Of a DNA stretch of 64,000 nucleotides, positions 35,995-44,979 are shown piece by piece. The stretch spans positions 5,684,001 to 5,748,000 of the forward strand of contig NZ_CP120863.1 in the NCBI RefSeq assembly GCF_026191725.2, written 5' to 3'. The DNA is from Roseibium porphyridii. Its GTDB lineage: Bacteria > Pseudomonadota > Alphaproteobacteria > Rhizobiales > Stappiaceae. Made by a program: the position numbers and the translations under genes. The notes beneath the pieces are model-generated. The model made no database searches, had not been told where the DNA came from, and saw only the letters and a list, made by a program, of their open reading frames with translations. Numbering within the stretch: the stretch's first letter is position 1; each line of letters starts with the position of its first letter.

Positions 35995-38900
35995 TCAAGC
36001 GGATGTGCCATCAGGACGCAAACCTGCAAATGTCTCATCGAGTATGTGGGCCGGAATCTCCATCAACTCGGGTTTTGCCGTCCAGAGCAGACACGCGGAA
36101 ATGACGGTGTCCGGGTAAATCTGTTTCAGCATTTCTCTGTAAACACAAAGCTGTGCGCGATATTCAAGTGGAATTTCCTCTGCCCGATCCGGCGGATTGA
36201 AGTTTGTTTTGTAATCCACAATCACGACCCTGTTATCCTCAACCAGCAATCGGTCGATCTGTCCGGATATCTCCACTTCCGTTCCATTGGCTGCGCGAAT
36301 CGTTCCGACGAGGGGAACTTCAGCGAGTGCATTGCCGGCAAACAGAGGTTCGAAATCCCTGTTGGAGAGAATGTCATCGATCTCGTTGAGCAACCGTTTC
36401 CGATACGTCGCAAATTCAGGCTTGAGCGCCTGGTTGAGGTAGCTATCGGCAGCCGGTAACCGGTCTTCCTGTTCAAGATCTGGCAGCAACTCCAGCAGTC
36501 GGTGAATAAGCCGCCCCCGCTCAAGTGGCCAGGACTGCGGTTGCCGGCCCGCCTGAAGGCGCGCCAAGGCCGGGATCGCTTCAATTCCCTGCTTTTCTTC
36601 CATCGCTTCGAAGGCGCGAGATGGCTGAAGCCGTTTCTTCTTTGGCAACGCGCGAACATGTGTCGTCAGCCAGCCCGGAAGCGCTTCACTTGTCGCAGCA
36701 TTCTCGTCCGCTTCTTCCTGTCCGGCTCTAGCATCGGCTGTCGGCTCCGCACTGCTCTTTTGCCAACGCCACCCGTTTGTCTCACCCGTTGCATCAATTA
36801 GTTCACGTGCATCAGGTTTCAGGGCCCTGCTGACCAGCGAATACCAGCAATTTTCGTGAGCGCCTCGTTTGGGCTCCCAGCCGCATACGATCAGCCTGTC
36901 TTCTGCGCGTGTCAGGGCAACGTAAAGGAGGCGCCGATATTCTTCTTCCTGCGCCAGTCGGAGATCTTCGATTGCCTCGTCATGCCACACAGTTCGATCC
37001 GCTTTCGAAGGCAACCAGACCAGAGCAGGAGGCATCAGATCATTGCCAAGGCGTTTGCGCGGTAAAAACGCAGGATCGTGAATAGCGCTGACCGGTGCGG
37101 CGCCCGGGTCGACCAGAATGACGATCCTGGCTTCCAGTCCCTTTGAACCGTGCACGGTCATGATCCGCACCATGCCCTTGGTGTTGGTCAGCTCACGCTT
37201 GATTTCGGTCGGCGCGGCAGCCGTCCAGGCCAAAAACCCTTCCAGACCGGGCGCCGCAGCCTGTTCATACGCAACGGTCAGGGCCAGGAACTCGTCAAGG
37301 ACGTCATCAACCTCGACCCCAAGCCGCGCACGAAAGGCCTGACGCCCACCGTCTGCGCCCAAAAGCCTGGCATAGAACTCAAACGGAGGAACGAAGTCCG
37401 CCCTTGAGCGCCACTCCTCCAGGCGGGCTCGCACATTTTGCCATTTTTCTGATGTGTCGGAGCGTTTGACGAGCATCTGCCAAAGTGTGCCGGGACGAAT
37501 ATCTGCCGCACTTTTCCGGGCAATTTCCAGAAGGTCCTCGTCGTCAAGACCAAAGAGTGGGCTTTTGAGTACGGCGGCAAGCGAAAGATCGTCTTCCGGC
37601 AGAAGCAGGAAACGCCCGAGAGCCGAAAGATCCTTTACAGCGATATGATCCGTCAGCACCAACCGATCGCTACCGGCTGCCGGAATGCCCAATCGCTTCA
37701 GTTCTCGGTTGAGCGCTTCAACGAAGGGGCCGCGCTTGCGCACTAAGATCATGACATCGCCGGGATCTGCGGTCCCGTCGCGCATCCATCGGGAAATTTC
37801 ACCGGCAATTCGCCTGGCAACCTTCAGCATCGGGTTGTCGGAACCGACGTGGTCTATCGGCTGTCGCCAATCATCGGGTTCTGCAATCTCCGTTTCCGCC
37901 TCCAGCGGCCACAAATCGACAATACCCGGGTCCTTTCGAATGGCCTCATGCTTCGGAGCCTCGGCGATCTGTGACAGGCCCCGGTAAGCTGTCTCCTCGT
38001 CGAACACCTTGTCGACCGCACCAAGGACGTCCGGTGTGGAACGGAAGGAAAGCTGCAAATTAACCGAATGAAACTCTTGCTCTGCCGCAGCCGCCTTTTG
38101 CGAAAATGACCGGCGCATGGCATCGAAATAGGCTGGAACTGCACCCTGGAACGAATAGATGGACTGTTTTTCATCACCGACGGCAAAGAGCGTCCGCGTT
38201 CTTTCGTGAGCGCCGCTGCCTGCAAAAAACTCCGATGCGAGTTCCTGGACGACTTCCCACTGGCGCGGACTGGTATCCTGTGCTTCATCGACCAGAATGT
38301 GATCAAGGCCCTGGTCCAGCTTGTACTGCACCCACTGGGCAGCATCCGACTTCCTCAAAAGCGTTGCCGTCTTGACTACAAGGTCTTCGAAATCGAGATA
38401 CCCTCTGGCCGTTTTTGCAAGTTCGTAGTGGCGGATCACCGCGTCGGCAAGACGCAAAAGAGACATGGTTCCGACATAGGTCGCCACCTTGCGACGCTCT
38501 GCCAGAAGCGACAGTAGTCTCGCCTGCTCTGCGACCAGAGCATCAACCATCTCCGGGAACTCAGCGGCGACCTTCTTCGTGGCGAGGGACTTGCGCGGCT
38601 CAAACTTGGCCGTCAGGAAAACAGGCAGCCACGCTTCACGAAAGGCGGACGCATTTTCGAGCCTTGCTGCAGCTGCTATTTCATCAGCGCGTGCCTGGTC
38701 TGTCTTTGCACCGGTTCTCAAAGCTTCGGCATAACTAAGACAGCTATCCAGATCGAGACTGCACTCGTTCTGGAACCGAAGATCAAAAAGATCAAGCCGT
38801 GAAGTAGGATCCACCTCCAGCAAATCTGCGAGTTCCGCGATCGCCCTTTCCAGGTCCCCGGCATCAACCGTCCAACGACGAAAAGCGTCCCGGTTCTGAA

Positions 38901-39504
38901 TGAGTTCATCCAGAGCTTTCTGAGCGCCGCCGTCGCTCATAAGGTCAATAACGGAATTCAGGGCGGTCCCAAACGCACTTTCCGGTTCCATCTCGGCCTT
39001 GTGCAATACAACCGCGCGGGCTTCGGCCATCAACTCGCCAGCAATCCGATCGTCCAAAACCGCAAAATGCCCGGCGACATTGGCTTCAAGCGGAAACTGA
39101 TGCAGCAAAGCTTCGCAGAAGCCGTGAATGGTCTGGATTTTCAAACCGCCCGGCGTTTCCAGCGCTTTGGCAAACAATCTGCGTGCAAGCGCCAGTCGCG
39201 CGGCACTGGGCTTTCGGCCCTCGATCTCTTCAAGTTCACGTGCAAGCGCTTCGTCTTCGACTGTCACCCACTCACCAAGGATCTTGAAGACACGTGTCGC
39301 CATTTCGGCAGCCGCCGCCTTGGTGAAGGTCAGCGCAAGAATGCGGCTTGGATCCGTGCCGTCCAACAGCAATCGCACGACACGGCGGGACAGAACGAAA
39401 GTCTTTCCAGAACCAGCATTGGCACTCACCCAAGCCGAGGCCCTGGGTCTTGAAGCACGATCCTGCCGTTCTTTCGTCAGCTGGGGGATGTCAACGCCGC
39501 TCAT
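35995..39504 (-). CDS. addA: Double-strand break repair helicase AddA
   Basis: A 1169-residue UvrD-type helicase-nuclease subunit that processes DNA double-strand breaks for RecA with AddB. The Walker A is 'SANAGSGKTFVLSRR' at residues 28-40, the Walker B region is 'HILVDEAQDTSPRQWEV', and helicase motifs include 'VGDEKQSIYSFQGA' and 'MTVHGSKGLEARIV'. The C-terminal RecB-type nuclease has 'VVIVDYKTNFNPP'. The ATG at 39504 overlaps the addB stop (ATGA), confirming the start and coupling. Confidence 0.96.
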   Translation of the reverse strand: MSGVDIPQLTKERQDRASRPRASAWVSANAGSGKTFVLSRRVVRLLLDGTDPSRILALTFTKAAAAEMATRVFKILGEWVTVEDEALARELEEIEGRKPSAARLALARRLFAKALETPGGLKIQTIHGFCEALLHQFPLEANVAGHFAVLDDRIAGELMAEARAVVLHKAEMEPESAFGTALNSVIDLMSDGGAQKALDELIQNRDAFRRWTVDAGDLERAIAELADLLEVDPTSRLDLFDLRFQNECSLDLDSCLSYAEALRTGAKTDQARADEIAAAARLENASAFREAWLPVFLTAKFEPRKSLATKKVAAEFPEMVDALVAEQARLLSLLAERRKVATYVGTMSLLRLADAVIRHYELAKTARGYLDFEDLVVKTATLLRKSDAAQWVQYKLDQGLDHILVDEAQDTSPRQWEVVQELASEFFAGSGAHERTRTLFAVGDEKQSIYSFQGAVPAYFDAMRRSFSQKAAAAEQEFHSVNLQLSFRSTPDVLGAVDKVFDEETAYRGLSQIAEAPKHEAIRKDPGIVDLWPLEAETEIAEPDDWRQPIDHVGSDNPMLKVARRIAGEISRWMRDGTADPGDVMILVRKRGPFVEALNRELKRLGIPAAGSDRLVLTDHIAVKDLSALGRFLLLPEDDLSLAAVLKSPLFGLDDEDLLEIARKSAADIRPGTLWQMLVKRSDTSEKWQNVRARLEEWRSRADFVPPFEFYARLLGADGGRQAFRARLGVEVDDVLDEFLALTVAYEQAAAPGLEGFLAWTAAAPTEIKRELTNTKGMVRIMTVHGSKGLEARIVILVDPGAAPVSAIHDPAFLPRKRLGNDLMPPALVWLPSKADRTVWHDEAIEDLRLAQEEEYRRLLYVALTRAEDRLIVCGWEPKRGAHENCWYSLVSRALKPDARELIDATGETNGWRWQKSSAEPTADARAGQEEADENAATSEALPGWLTTHVRALPKKKRLQPSRAFEAMEEKQGIEAIPALARLQAGRQPQSWPLERGRLIHRLLELLPDLEQEDRLPAADSYLNQALKPEFATYRKRLLNEIDDILSNRDFEPLFAGNALAEVPLVGTIRAANGTEVEISGQIDRLLVEDNRVVIVDYKTNFNPPDRAEEIPLEYRAQLCVYREMLKQIYPDTVISACLLWTAKPELMEIPAHILDETFAGLRPDGTSA

Positions 39505-42500
39505 GCCGGATCGTCTCCGCCAAGAGCCCATTCCTGCGAACGTGCCAGGTGATCGAAATCGCCGTCCATCTGCCGGCCACGCATCACCCTTGCGCGCGAC
39601 AGATAGCCTGTCTTTTCATCAGCATAATGTGCAATGAGCTGTTCAAGACGGGTCCATGCATCTTCTGCCAGATCCGCCAGTTCAACGTCCTTGGGATTGC
39701 GCAGGACGTCTATGACCGGTTCCAGACCCCCCTTCAGCTGCAGGTACAGCAACTCGGTCAATGGCGCGTCTGCCGGAACGTCCTTGAACCCGGAACGTTT
39801 GATCATTGCGGCTTCTAGTGGCAATTGCGGAGCCAGAAGCGCATCAACCAGTTTCTGAGACGGCACCTGACCGGTTTTATAATCGATAACTGCCAGACCT
39901 CCTCCCTCCAGGAGGTCAATCCTGTCCGCGCGGCCGCGCAACCGGAACTCAAATCCCGGAAGCTTGAGGTCAACACCTCCGCCAATTTCCAGATACCGTC
40001 TTTCCAGTGTCTGAGACCGGATTGCTTCGTAGCCGACAAATCCTGCGGCGATGCGCTGGAACCGCGGCCACCACAGTGCGCGTATCGCCGGGAATGCATC
40101 CAACGGTCGAAAGAGCTCTTCCCCAATCTCCAAAAGAGCGTCAACAGCACTGCTGTCGAATGGGCCTTTCCAGTTCGACAGGAAATTTGCCAAGGCATCG
40201 TGAACAAGGTTGCCCTTGTCCGCCGCGCCCGGTTCACCGCCAATCGGCTCAACAGGTTGGAGATCCAAAACATGACGGGCATAGACCGCATAGGGATCTC
40301 TGATCAGGCGTTCAATCTCGGTGATCGAAAGAGTCTTTGGCCGTGCTGCGAGCGGCGGACTTGGCCTCGGCCTTGTTGCGGGCGTAACTGGCCCCGGTGC
40401 CCGGTCAAGCCGGCCTGCCAGAGACGTAAAGCGAGCGCCTTGCTGCTCCATGACACGGGCGATATTGGGTCCGGCCAAAGTCGTCAGCCGCTGGAGCCAC
40501 CGTGAGGCAACGGTCGGTGCTCCATCCGCCCTGGCGGCACGGGTCAGGAGAACACGTCCGGCACCAAGTCCTTGGGAAAAATCATGGGCCGCAGCGCCGA
40601 GCCGGCGCTCGGGAGGTTCCAACCCCATGTCTCTTTTCATCGGTCGGTTCAACCAGGGATCGTTTCTGGTCCGTTGCGGCCAGACACCTTCGTTCAAACC
40701 ACCAAGGACAGCGAAATCGAATGACTGCAGGCGGGCTTCCATGGGACCCAAGATCTGAACGCGCATATCGCCTGGCACACGCCGGCGGACAGCTTCACCA
40801 GACATCAACGCAGGCAGGACGGATGACCATTCGCGCGGCACGATTTCCAGACCGCTCGAGCCGGCTTCCAGCAAACCCGACAAGAAGCCGGCGAGCGCTT
40901 CCCCTGCTTCTCCGGCGAACAGCTCGTCAACCGACCCGGCTTCATCCACCGCAACTGACTGCAAAATGTCCACATGTCTTCTGGCAAGTTCTGTGACATC
41001 CAGAGGTTCGGAGCTGTTTGCAATCTCCTCCAGCGGCTCAAGAGCTGAGGCGAGACGGTCCACAAGACCAGCAATCACATCCCAGTCTTCATCATGAACC
41101 TTCTTCCAGCGCGGCACATGAGATGCACTGGTGGCAGCTTCCCGACTGGCCTCAACGGCTTGTTTCAAACCGGCAGTGCCGGGGCGCGCCCTCGGTCCTC
41201 GCAGGACACCACGTTCAAGCGCGCGTGCAGCAGAGCGAATATCCTTTGCCTGCAATCCGAGCCGTGCAAGGGGGTGTTTGAGAAGAGCCAAAAGGTCGAT
41301 CGGTTCGCACCCCTCCAGCGCGAGTTTTGCGGCAAGGATCGCCAACACTGCAGGCGCAGTCTGGTCCAGGGGGCGGCCCGCACTGTCATCGACCTGAATG
41401 TTCCAGCGCGCCAACTCGGCTGCGACACGCCGGGTCAGCATCCTGTCCGCAGATATCAGTGCCGATGTCTGACCAAGTTCAATCGCCTCCCGCAAGGCAA
41501 TGGCGACGCTCAAGGCTTCGTCCGCCTCGTTGCGAGCGGTCAGAATTGCGACATCCTGCAACGCTTTCGCCCGATCCTGCCCGGAGCGCTGCTGAAGATA
41601 TTGTGTCCAACCGTCAGAAGTATCCGCTGGCCGGAGAGCCTCGGACACCAGCTCTTCACGCAGCTGCAACTCAGGTGTTCCGGCGCTGCTCAACGGAACA
41701 ACATCAGCGCGTGACGCCTTCAGACGGATCAGCAATTGTTTGAGCGAATATTGCGGATGAGACGGTAATATCGATGCCGGCTTTGCAGCCGCGATCTGGC
41801 CAGGCGCTGGGGCCTGACGTTCACCGAGCGCTGCCCATGACCTTTCATCAAGATGATGATCGAGGCCGGGCAGCACAATGAGGCCCTGGTCCAGTTCGGC
41901 AACCACTTTCAGAAGCTCTGCAGTTGCAGGTACGGAGCCAGTGACCCCAGCAACAATGACAGGCCCCTTTTGCGCAGTTGACTTAAGGCGTTCAGCTTCT
42001 CGCCTGATCAGTGCCGAACGGCGCGCTTTTGGGTCCATTCTGCCGAGCTCTGCCAAATGAGCCGGCCAAGCCGTCTGGACAATCTGGAGGAAATCCAACG
42101 TGATCTGCCAGTAACGCGCATGATCCTCCGGCACCAGCCCACCCAGCCCGGACCAGTCCGCCTCTTCCGTTTCCACTTCATCCATCAATGTCAGAAGGTC
42201 TGCGGCGAGCCAAGCCGCATCAGCAGTCGATGCCGGCAGACCCAACGGTTCGTCCGAACGCAGGCTCAAGGCCTCCCGACGCAGCATTCCCTTCCACGCC
42301 TTCACCAGCCGTGTCATAGCCAGATGCCGCTCCAGAAGAGGTATGGCAGGCGGAAGCGGCTCCAGATCGGCATCACCGCTGAGGCCCTGAACGTCCTCAT
42401 CGGCGTCCCCGACCGGACGGATGACAGGCAAAAGAACAGGTTTGCCGCCAAACTTCTGCTGAAACAGTTCCGGCAAGAGCCGGGCCGCACGACGCGTCGG

Positions 42501-42647
42501 CAGATAGAGCGTGACCCTAGGCAAAAGCAATGGGTCATCAAGCGGCCGAAACCCCGGCAAAAGTGACCCGTCGACCAGCGTATCTACCAGCGTTTTCAGA
42601 AACGGAACGGAGGGTGGAACGGTGAAGAGGCTCGGTCTTTCACCCAT
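39501..42647 (-). CDS. addB: Double-strand break repair protein AddB (alphaproteobacterial type)
   Basis: A 1048-residue AddB partner of AddA. The C-terminal nuclease domain is clear ('GGLAVIDYKTGQVPSQKLV'), preceded by 'SITEIERLIRDPYAVYARHVL', the entry to the PD-(D/E)XK domain. The helicase-like N-terminal two thirds contain 'VLGGLNEGVWP'. I see no intact Walker A and no C-terminal cysteine cluster, unlike the Bacillus protein. It lies between the MurU-like gene (three bases) and addA (four-base overlap), so transcription as one unit is likely. Confidence 0.94.
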   Translation of the reverse strand: MGERPSLFTVPPSVPFLKTLVDTLVDGSLLPGFRPLDDPLLLPRVTLYLPTRRAARLLPELFQQKFGGKPVLLPVIRPVGDADEDVQGLSGDADLEPLPPAIPLLERHLAMTRLVKAWKGMLRREALSLRSDEPLGLPASTADAAWLAADLLTLMDEVETEEADWSGLGGLVPEDHARYWQITLDFLQIVQTAWPAHLAELGRMDPKARRSALIRREAERLKSTAQKGPVIVAGVTGSVPATAELLKVVAELDQGLIVLPGLDHHLDERSWAALGERQAPAPGQIAAAKPASILPSHPQYSLKQLLIRLKASRADVVPLSSAGTPELQLREELVSEALRPADTSDGWTQYLQQRSGQDRAKALQDVAILTARNEADEALSVAIALREAIELGQTSALISADRMLTRRVAAELARWNIQVDDSAGRPLDQTAPAVLAILAAKLALEGCEPIDLLALLKHPLARLGLQAKDIRSAARALERGVLRGPRARPGTAGLKQAVEASREAATSASHVPRWKKVHDEDWDVIAGLVDRLASALEPLEEIANSSEPLDVTELARRHVDILQSVAVDEAGSVDELFAGEAGEALAGFLSGLLEAGSSGLEIVPREWSSVLPALMSGEAVRRRVPGDMRVQILGPMEARLQSFDFAVLGGLNEGVWPQRTRNDPWLNRPMKRDMGLEPPERRLGAAAHDFSQGLGAGRVLLTRAARADGAPTVASRWLQRLTTLAGPNIARVMEQQGARFTSLAGRLDRAPGPVTPATRPRPSPPLAARPKTLSITEIERLIRDPYAVYARHVLDLQPVEPIGGEPGAADKGNLVHDALANFLSNWKGPFDSSAVDALLEIGEELFRPLDAFPAIRALWWPRFQRIAAGFVGYEAIRSQTLERRYLEIGGGVDLKLPGFEFRLRGRADRIDLLEGGGLAVIDYKTGQVPSQKLVDALLAPQLPLEAAMIKRSGFKDVPADAPLTELLYLQLKGGLEPVIDVLRNPKDVELADLAEDAWTRLEQLIAHYADEKTGYLSRARVMRGRQMDGDFDHLARSQEWALGGDDPA

Positions 42648-42650
42648 TCG

Positions 42651-43385
42651 TCAGGCCGCGCTTTCGCGCACTGCATATTCCGCGGCATGGATGGCTTCCG
42701 GTGTTCCAATATGAAGCCAGAGCCCTTCCATCTGCACACCAAACAGGCGACCATTTTCAATAGCCCGGTCAAAGAGCGTATTCATGGAGAAAGGGCCTTC
42801 CGGCGCGCCTTCAAAGAGACGCGGGTGCAAAATGGTGGCGCCAGCATAGGCAAAGGGTGTCACACCCTTTTCAAGACGGCGGGTCAGTGCACCATCCTTT
42901 GCCATGTCAAAGTCACCGCGGCCGCCATATCCCACTGACTTCACCGTTTCAGCGACAAGCAGAAGTGCATCCATGCGGGATTCATCCCAGGCATCGATCA
43001 TGTGTTCCAGATTGGGTTTTACCCCTTCAATCCAGTAACAGGTGTCGGCGTTCAACTGGAAAAACGGTTCGTCACCGAGCAACGGCAAGGCTTTCGTGAT
43101 ACCGCCTCCCGTTTCCAGAAGCTGTTCGCGTTCATCGGAAATGAGAATTTCCATATCCTGGCGCCGGCGCACATGCACCTCGACAAGATCAGCCAGATAG
43201 TGGACGTTGACGACGCAGGTCTTAACACCGGCCGCCGATAGCCGATCCATGCCATGATCGATCAGTGCCTGACCATTCACTTCAATGAGTGGTTTCGGCG
43301 TCGTCGCCGTCAAAGGGCGCATGCGTTTGCCGAGACCTGCTGCCAGGATCATGGCTTTCGATGGACGGAACCGTGTGTTGGTCAT
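42651..43385 (-). CDS. Nucleotidyltransferase, MurU-like (N-acetylmuramate-1-phosphate uridylyltransferase)
   Basis: A 244-residue NTP_transferase. The signature 'KAMILAAGLGKRMRPLTATTPKPLIEVNG' (in pieces) sits at the N-terminus, with 'LNADTCYWIEG' later for metal and sugar binding. The family includes mannose-1-phosphate guanylyltransferases. Here the gene directly follows the TsaE-AmgK fusion, and AmgK kinase plus MurU uridylyltransferase form the MurNAc recycling route to UDP-MurNAc, so MurU is the favoured assignment. The specificity is inferred from this context. Confidence 0.82.
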   Translation of the reverse strand: MTNTRFRPSKAMILAAGLGKRMRPLTATTPKPLIEVNGQALIDHGMDRLSAAGVKTCVVNVHYLADLVEVHVRRRQDMEILISDEREQLLETGGGITKALPLLGDEPFFQLNADTCYWIEGVKPNLEHMIDAWDESRMDALLLVAETVKSVGYGGRGDFDMAKDGALTRRLEKGVTPFAYAGATILHPRLFEGAPEGPFSMNTLFDRAIENGRLFGVQMEGLWLHIGTPEAIHAAEYAVRESAA

Positions 43386-43431
43386 GGATCATGCTCAATT
43401 GATAGTAGACCGGCATCGCACCCTTGCAGGC

Positions 43432-44958
43432 TCAATGCCGGAAACCGTTGTACCAGTCTTTCAGTTCCGACAGATTCGGCCTGTCAAGCACCCGGTCGAG
43501 ATAGCCTAGCATACGGGGCAAATGGCTCAAATATGCCGGCTTGCCGTCCCGTCTGGCGAGCCTGACGAAGATGCCGATGATTTTGGAAATCCGCTGCGCT
43601 GCCATCACCGAATAGGCAGCGGAGAACCCAACCTTGTCAAAACCCTGCGACTGATTTTCCCTTAAAGAGACATAAGCATCAAAAAGGGCTGATTCCAGAT
43701 CCTGACTGATATCCGTTCGAGCGTCGAGCAACAGCGATGCAACATCATACGCCACCGGACCGTAGACCGTATCCTGGAAATCGATCAACCCGATCCGATC
43801 GGTTCCTGTTGCGTCGTACTGCCAAAGCAAATTGGGTGAATGAAAATCGCGTAAAACCCATCCGTATTGCGCAGAGGCTATGGATTGCAACGTCTTGCGC
43901 CACAGGTTTTCAAACGACACCCGCGCGGCGACATCAACCGCTCGCCCGGTTTTTTCAGGCACATACCAATCCAGAAAGAGCGAGGCTTCGGTTATCAATG
44001 CATCCGACGAATAACCGGGCACCTCGTAAGTTCGGTATCCGTCAACTGGAAGTGATCTTGGCCAGGTTTGACCATGCATATTTGCCAGCACTTCAACGGC
44101 GGCGAAATACCGTTCCGAGACTGGAGCACCGTTCTTGACGATGGTTTCGCGGCCCAGATCTTCGGCCAGAACAAGCCCCTTGTCAGGCTCGGCTTCATAG
44201 ACTTTCGGCGCTCGAAATCCACGTTGCCGGAGTTCCGCCCCGATCGCCAGAACCGAGCGGCAATCCTGCGCCAAGTGCACACTGGACATATAGTCGGAGA
44301 CGCCTTGAGCGAGCGTGTTCTGGTGAAACGGCCAGCGCATCAGCACGGCCGACCTGTCATTCGCGGTAACCGTTTCGAAGGTCCGCAGCGAGGCGTCACC
44401 GGCCAGAAACCGCCGTTCAGCATCCGGAAACGAAGAACGTTCCAGAAAGGTTCTGATCTCGTGCGTTTCCAAAGTTCGAGCTTGCCAGGATATGTCCGCT
44501 GCATGAAATCGAAACAGACGCTTGTCCTCGGCTTCATCGGGCTGCGTGATCTGGATCCAAAGGGCCTTTTCGGGCAGCAGCTCCTCTGCCTTCTCCGGCC
44601 ACTCAATCAATGCCGCCCCGGTTTCCAAAAGATCTTCAAGACCCAACTCTTCCAGTTCTTCGGGGTCCTCAAGGCGGTAAAGATCAAGATGTGACAGATC
44701 GAACCGATCGAACTCGTATGTCTGAACGAGCGTAAAGGTCGGACTTGGTACTTCCAGCTCAGGGTCCTTGGCGAGGGACCGCACAAGTGCACGGGTTAAG
44801 GTGGATTTACCAGCGCCCAGATCTCCCGAGAGGCAGACAACATCGCCGGCTCTCAACATGACGGCCAGATCATTTGCCAAGCGCCGCGTATCAGCTTCGT
44901 CGGCAATCGTCAGTTCGAGGAAAAAGTCGGGTATGGACCGCAGCTGGTGATCTGCCAT
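43432..44958 (-). CDS. tsaE: Fusion of TsaE ATPase and AmgK-like sugar kinase
   Basis: A 508-residue two-domain protein. Residues about 1-155 are TsaE, the ATPase of tRNA t6A synthesis: Walker A 'LSGDLGAGKSTLTRAL', 'VPSPTFTLVQTY', and 'HLDLYRLEDPEELEELG' (in pieces). Residues about 175-508 are an aminoglycoside-phosphotransferase-type kinase with catalytic loop 'VLRDFHSPNLLW' and metal loop 'GLIDFQDTVYGPVAYDVASLL' (in pieces), like AmgK, which phosphorylates MurNAc/GlcNAc at the anomeric carbon. The fusion is common in alphaproteobacteria. It precedes the MurU-like gene by 46 bases. Confidence 0.9.
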   Translation of the reverse strand: MADHQLRSIPDFFLELTIADEADTRRLANDLAVMLRAGDVVCLSGDLGAGKSTLTRALVRSLAKDPELEVPSPTFTLVQTYEFDRFDLSHLDLYRLEDPEELEELGLEDLLETGAALIEWPEKAEELLPEKALWIQITQPDEAEDKRLFRFHAADISWQARTLETHEIRTFLERSSFPDAERRFLAGDASLRTFETVTANDRSAVLMRWPFHQNTLAQGVSDYMSSVHLAQDCRSVLAIGAELRQRGFRAPKVYEAEPDKGLVLAEDLGRETIVKNGAPVSERYFAAVEVLANMHGQTWPRSLPVDGYRTYEVPGYSSDALITEASLFLDWYVPEKTGRAVDVAARVSFENLWRKTLQSIASAQYGWVLRDFHSPNLLWQYDATGTDRIGLIDFQDTVYGPVAYDVASLLLDARTDISQDLESALFDAYVSLRENQSQGFDKVGFSAAYSVMAAQRISKIIGIFVRLARRDGKPAYLSHLPRMLGYLDRVLDRPNLSELKDWYNGFRH

Positions 44959-44979
44959 GTTTGCTCTCTGGCCAGCGGT

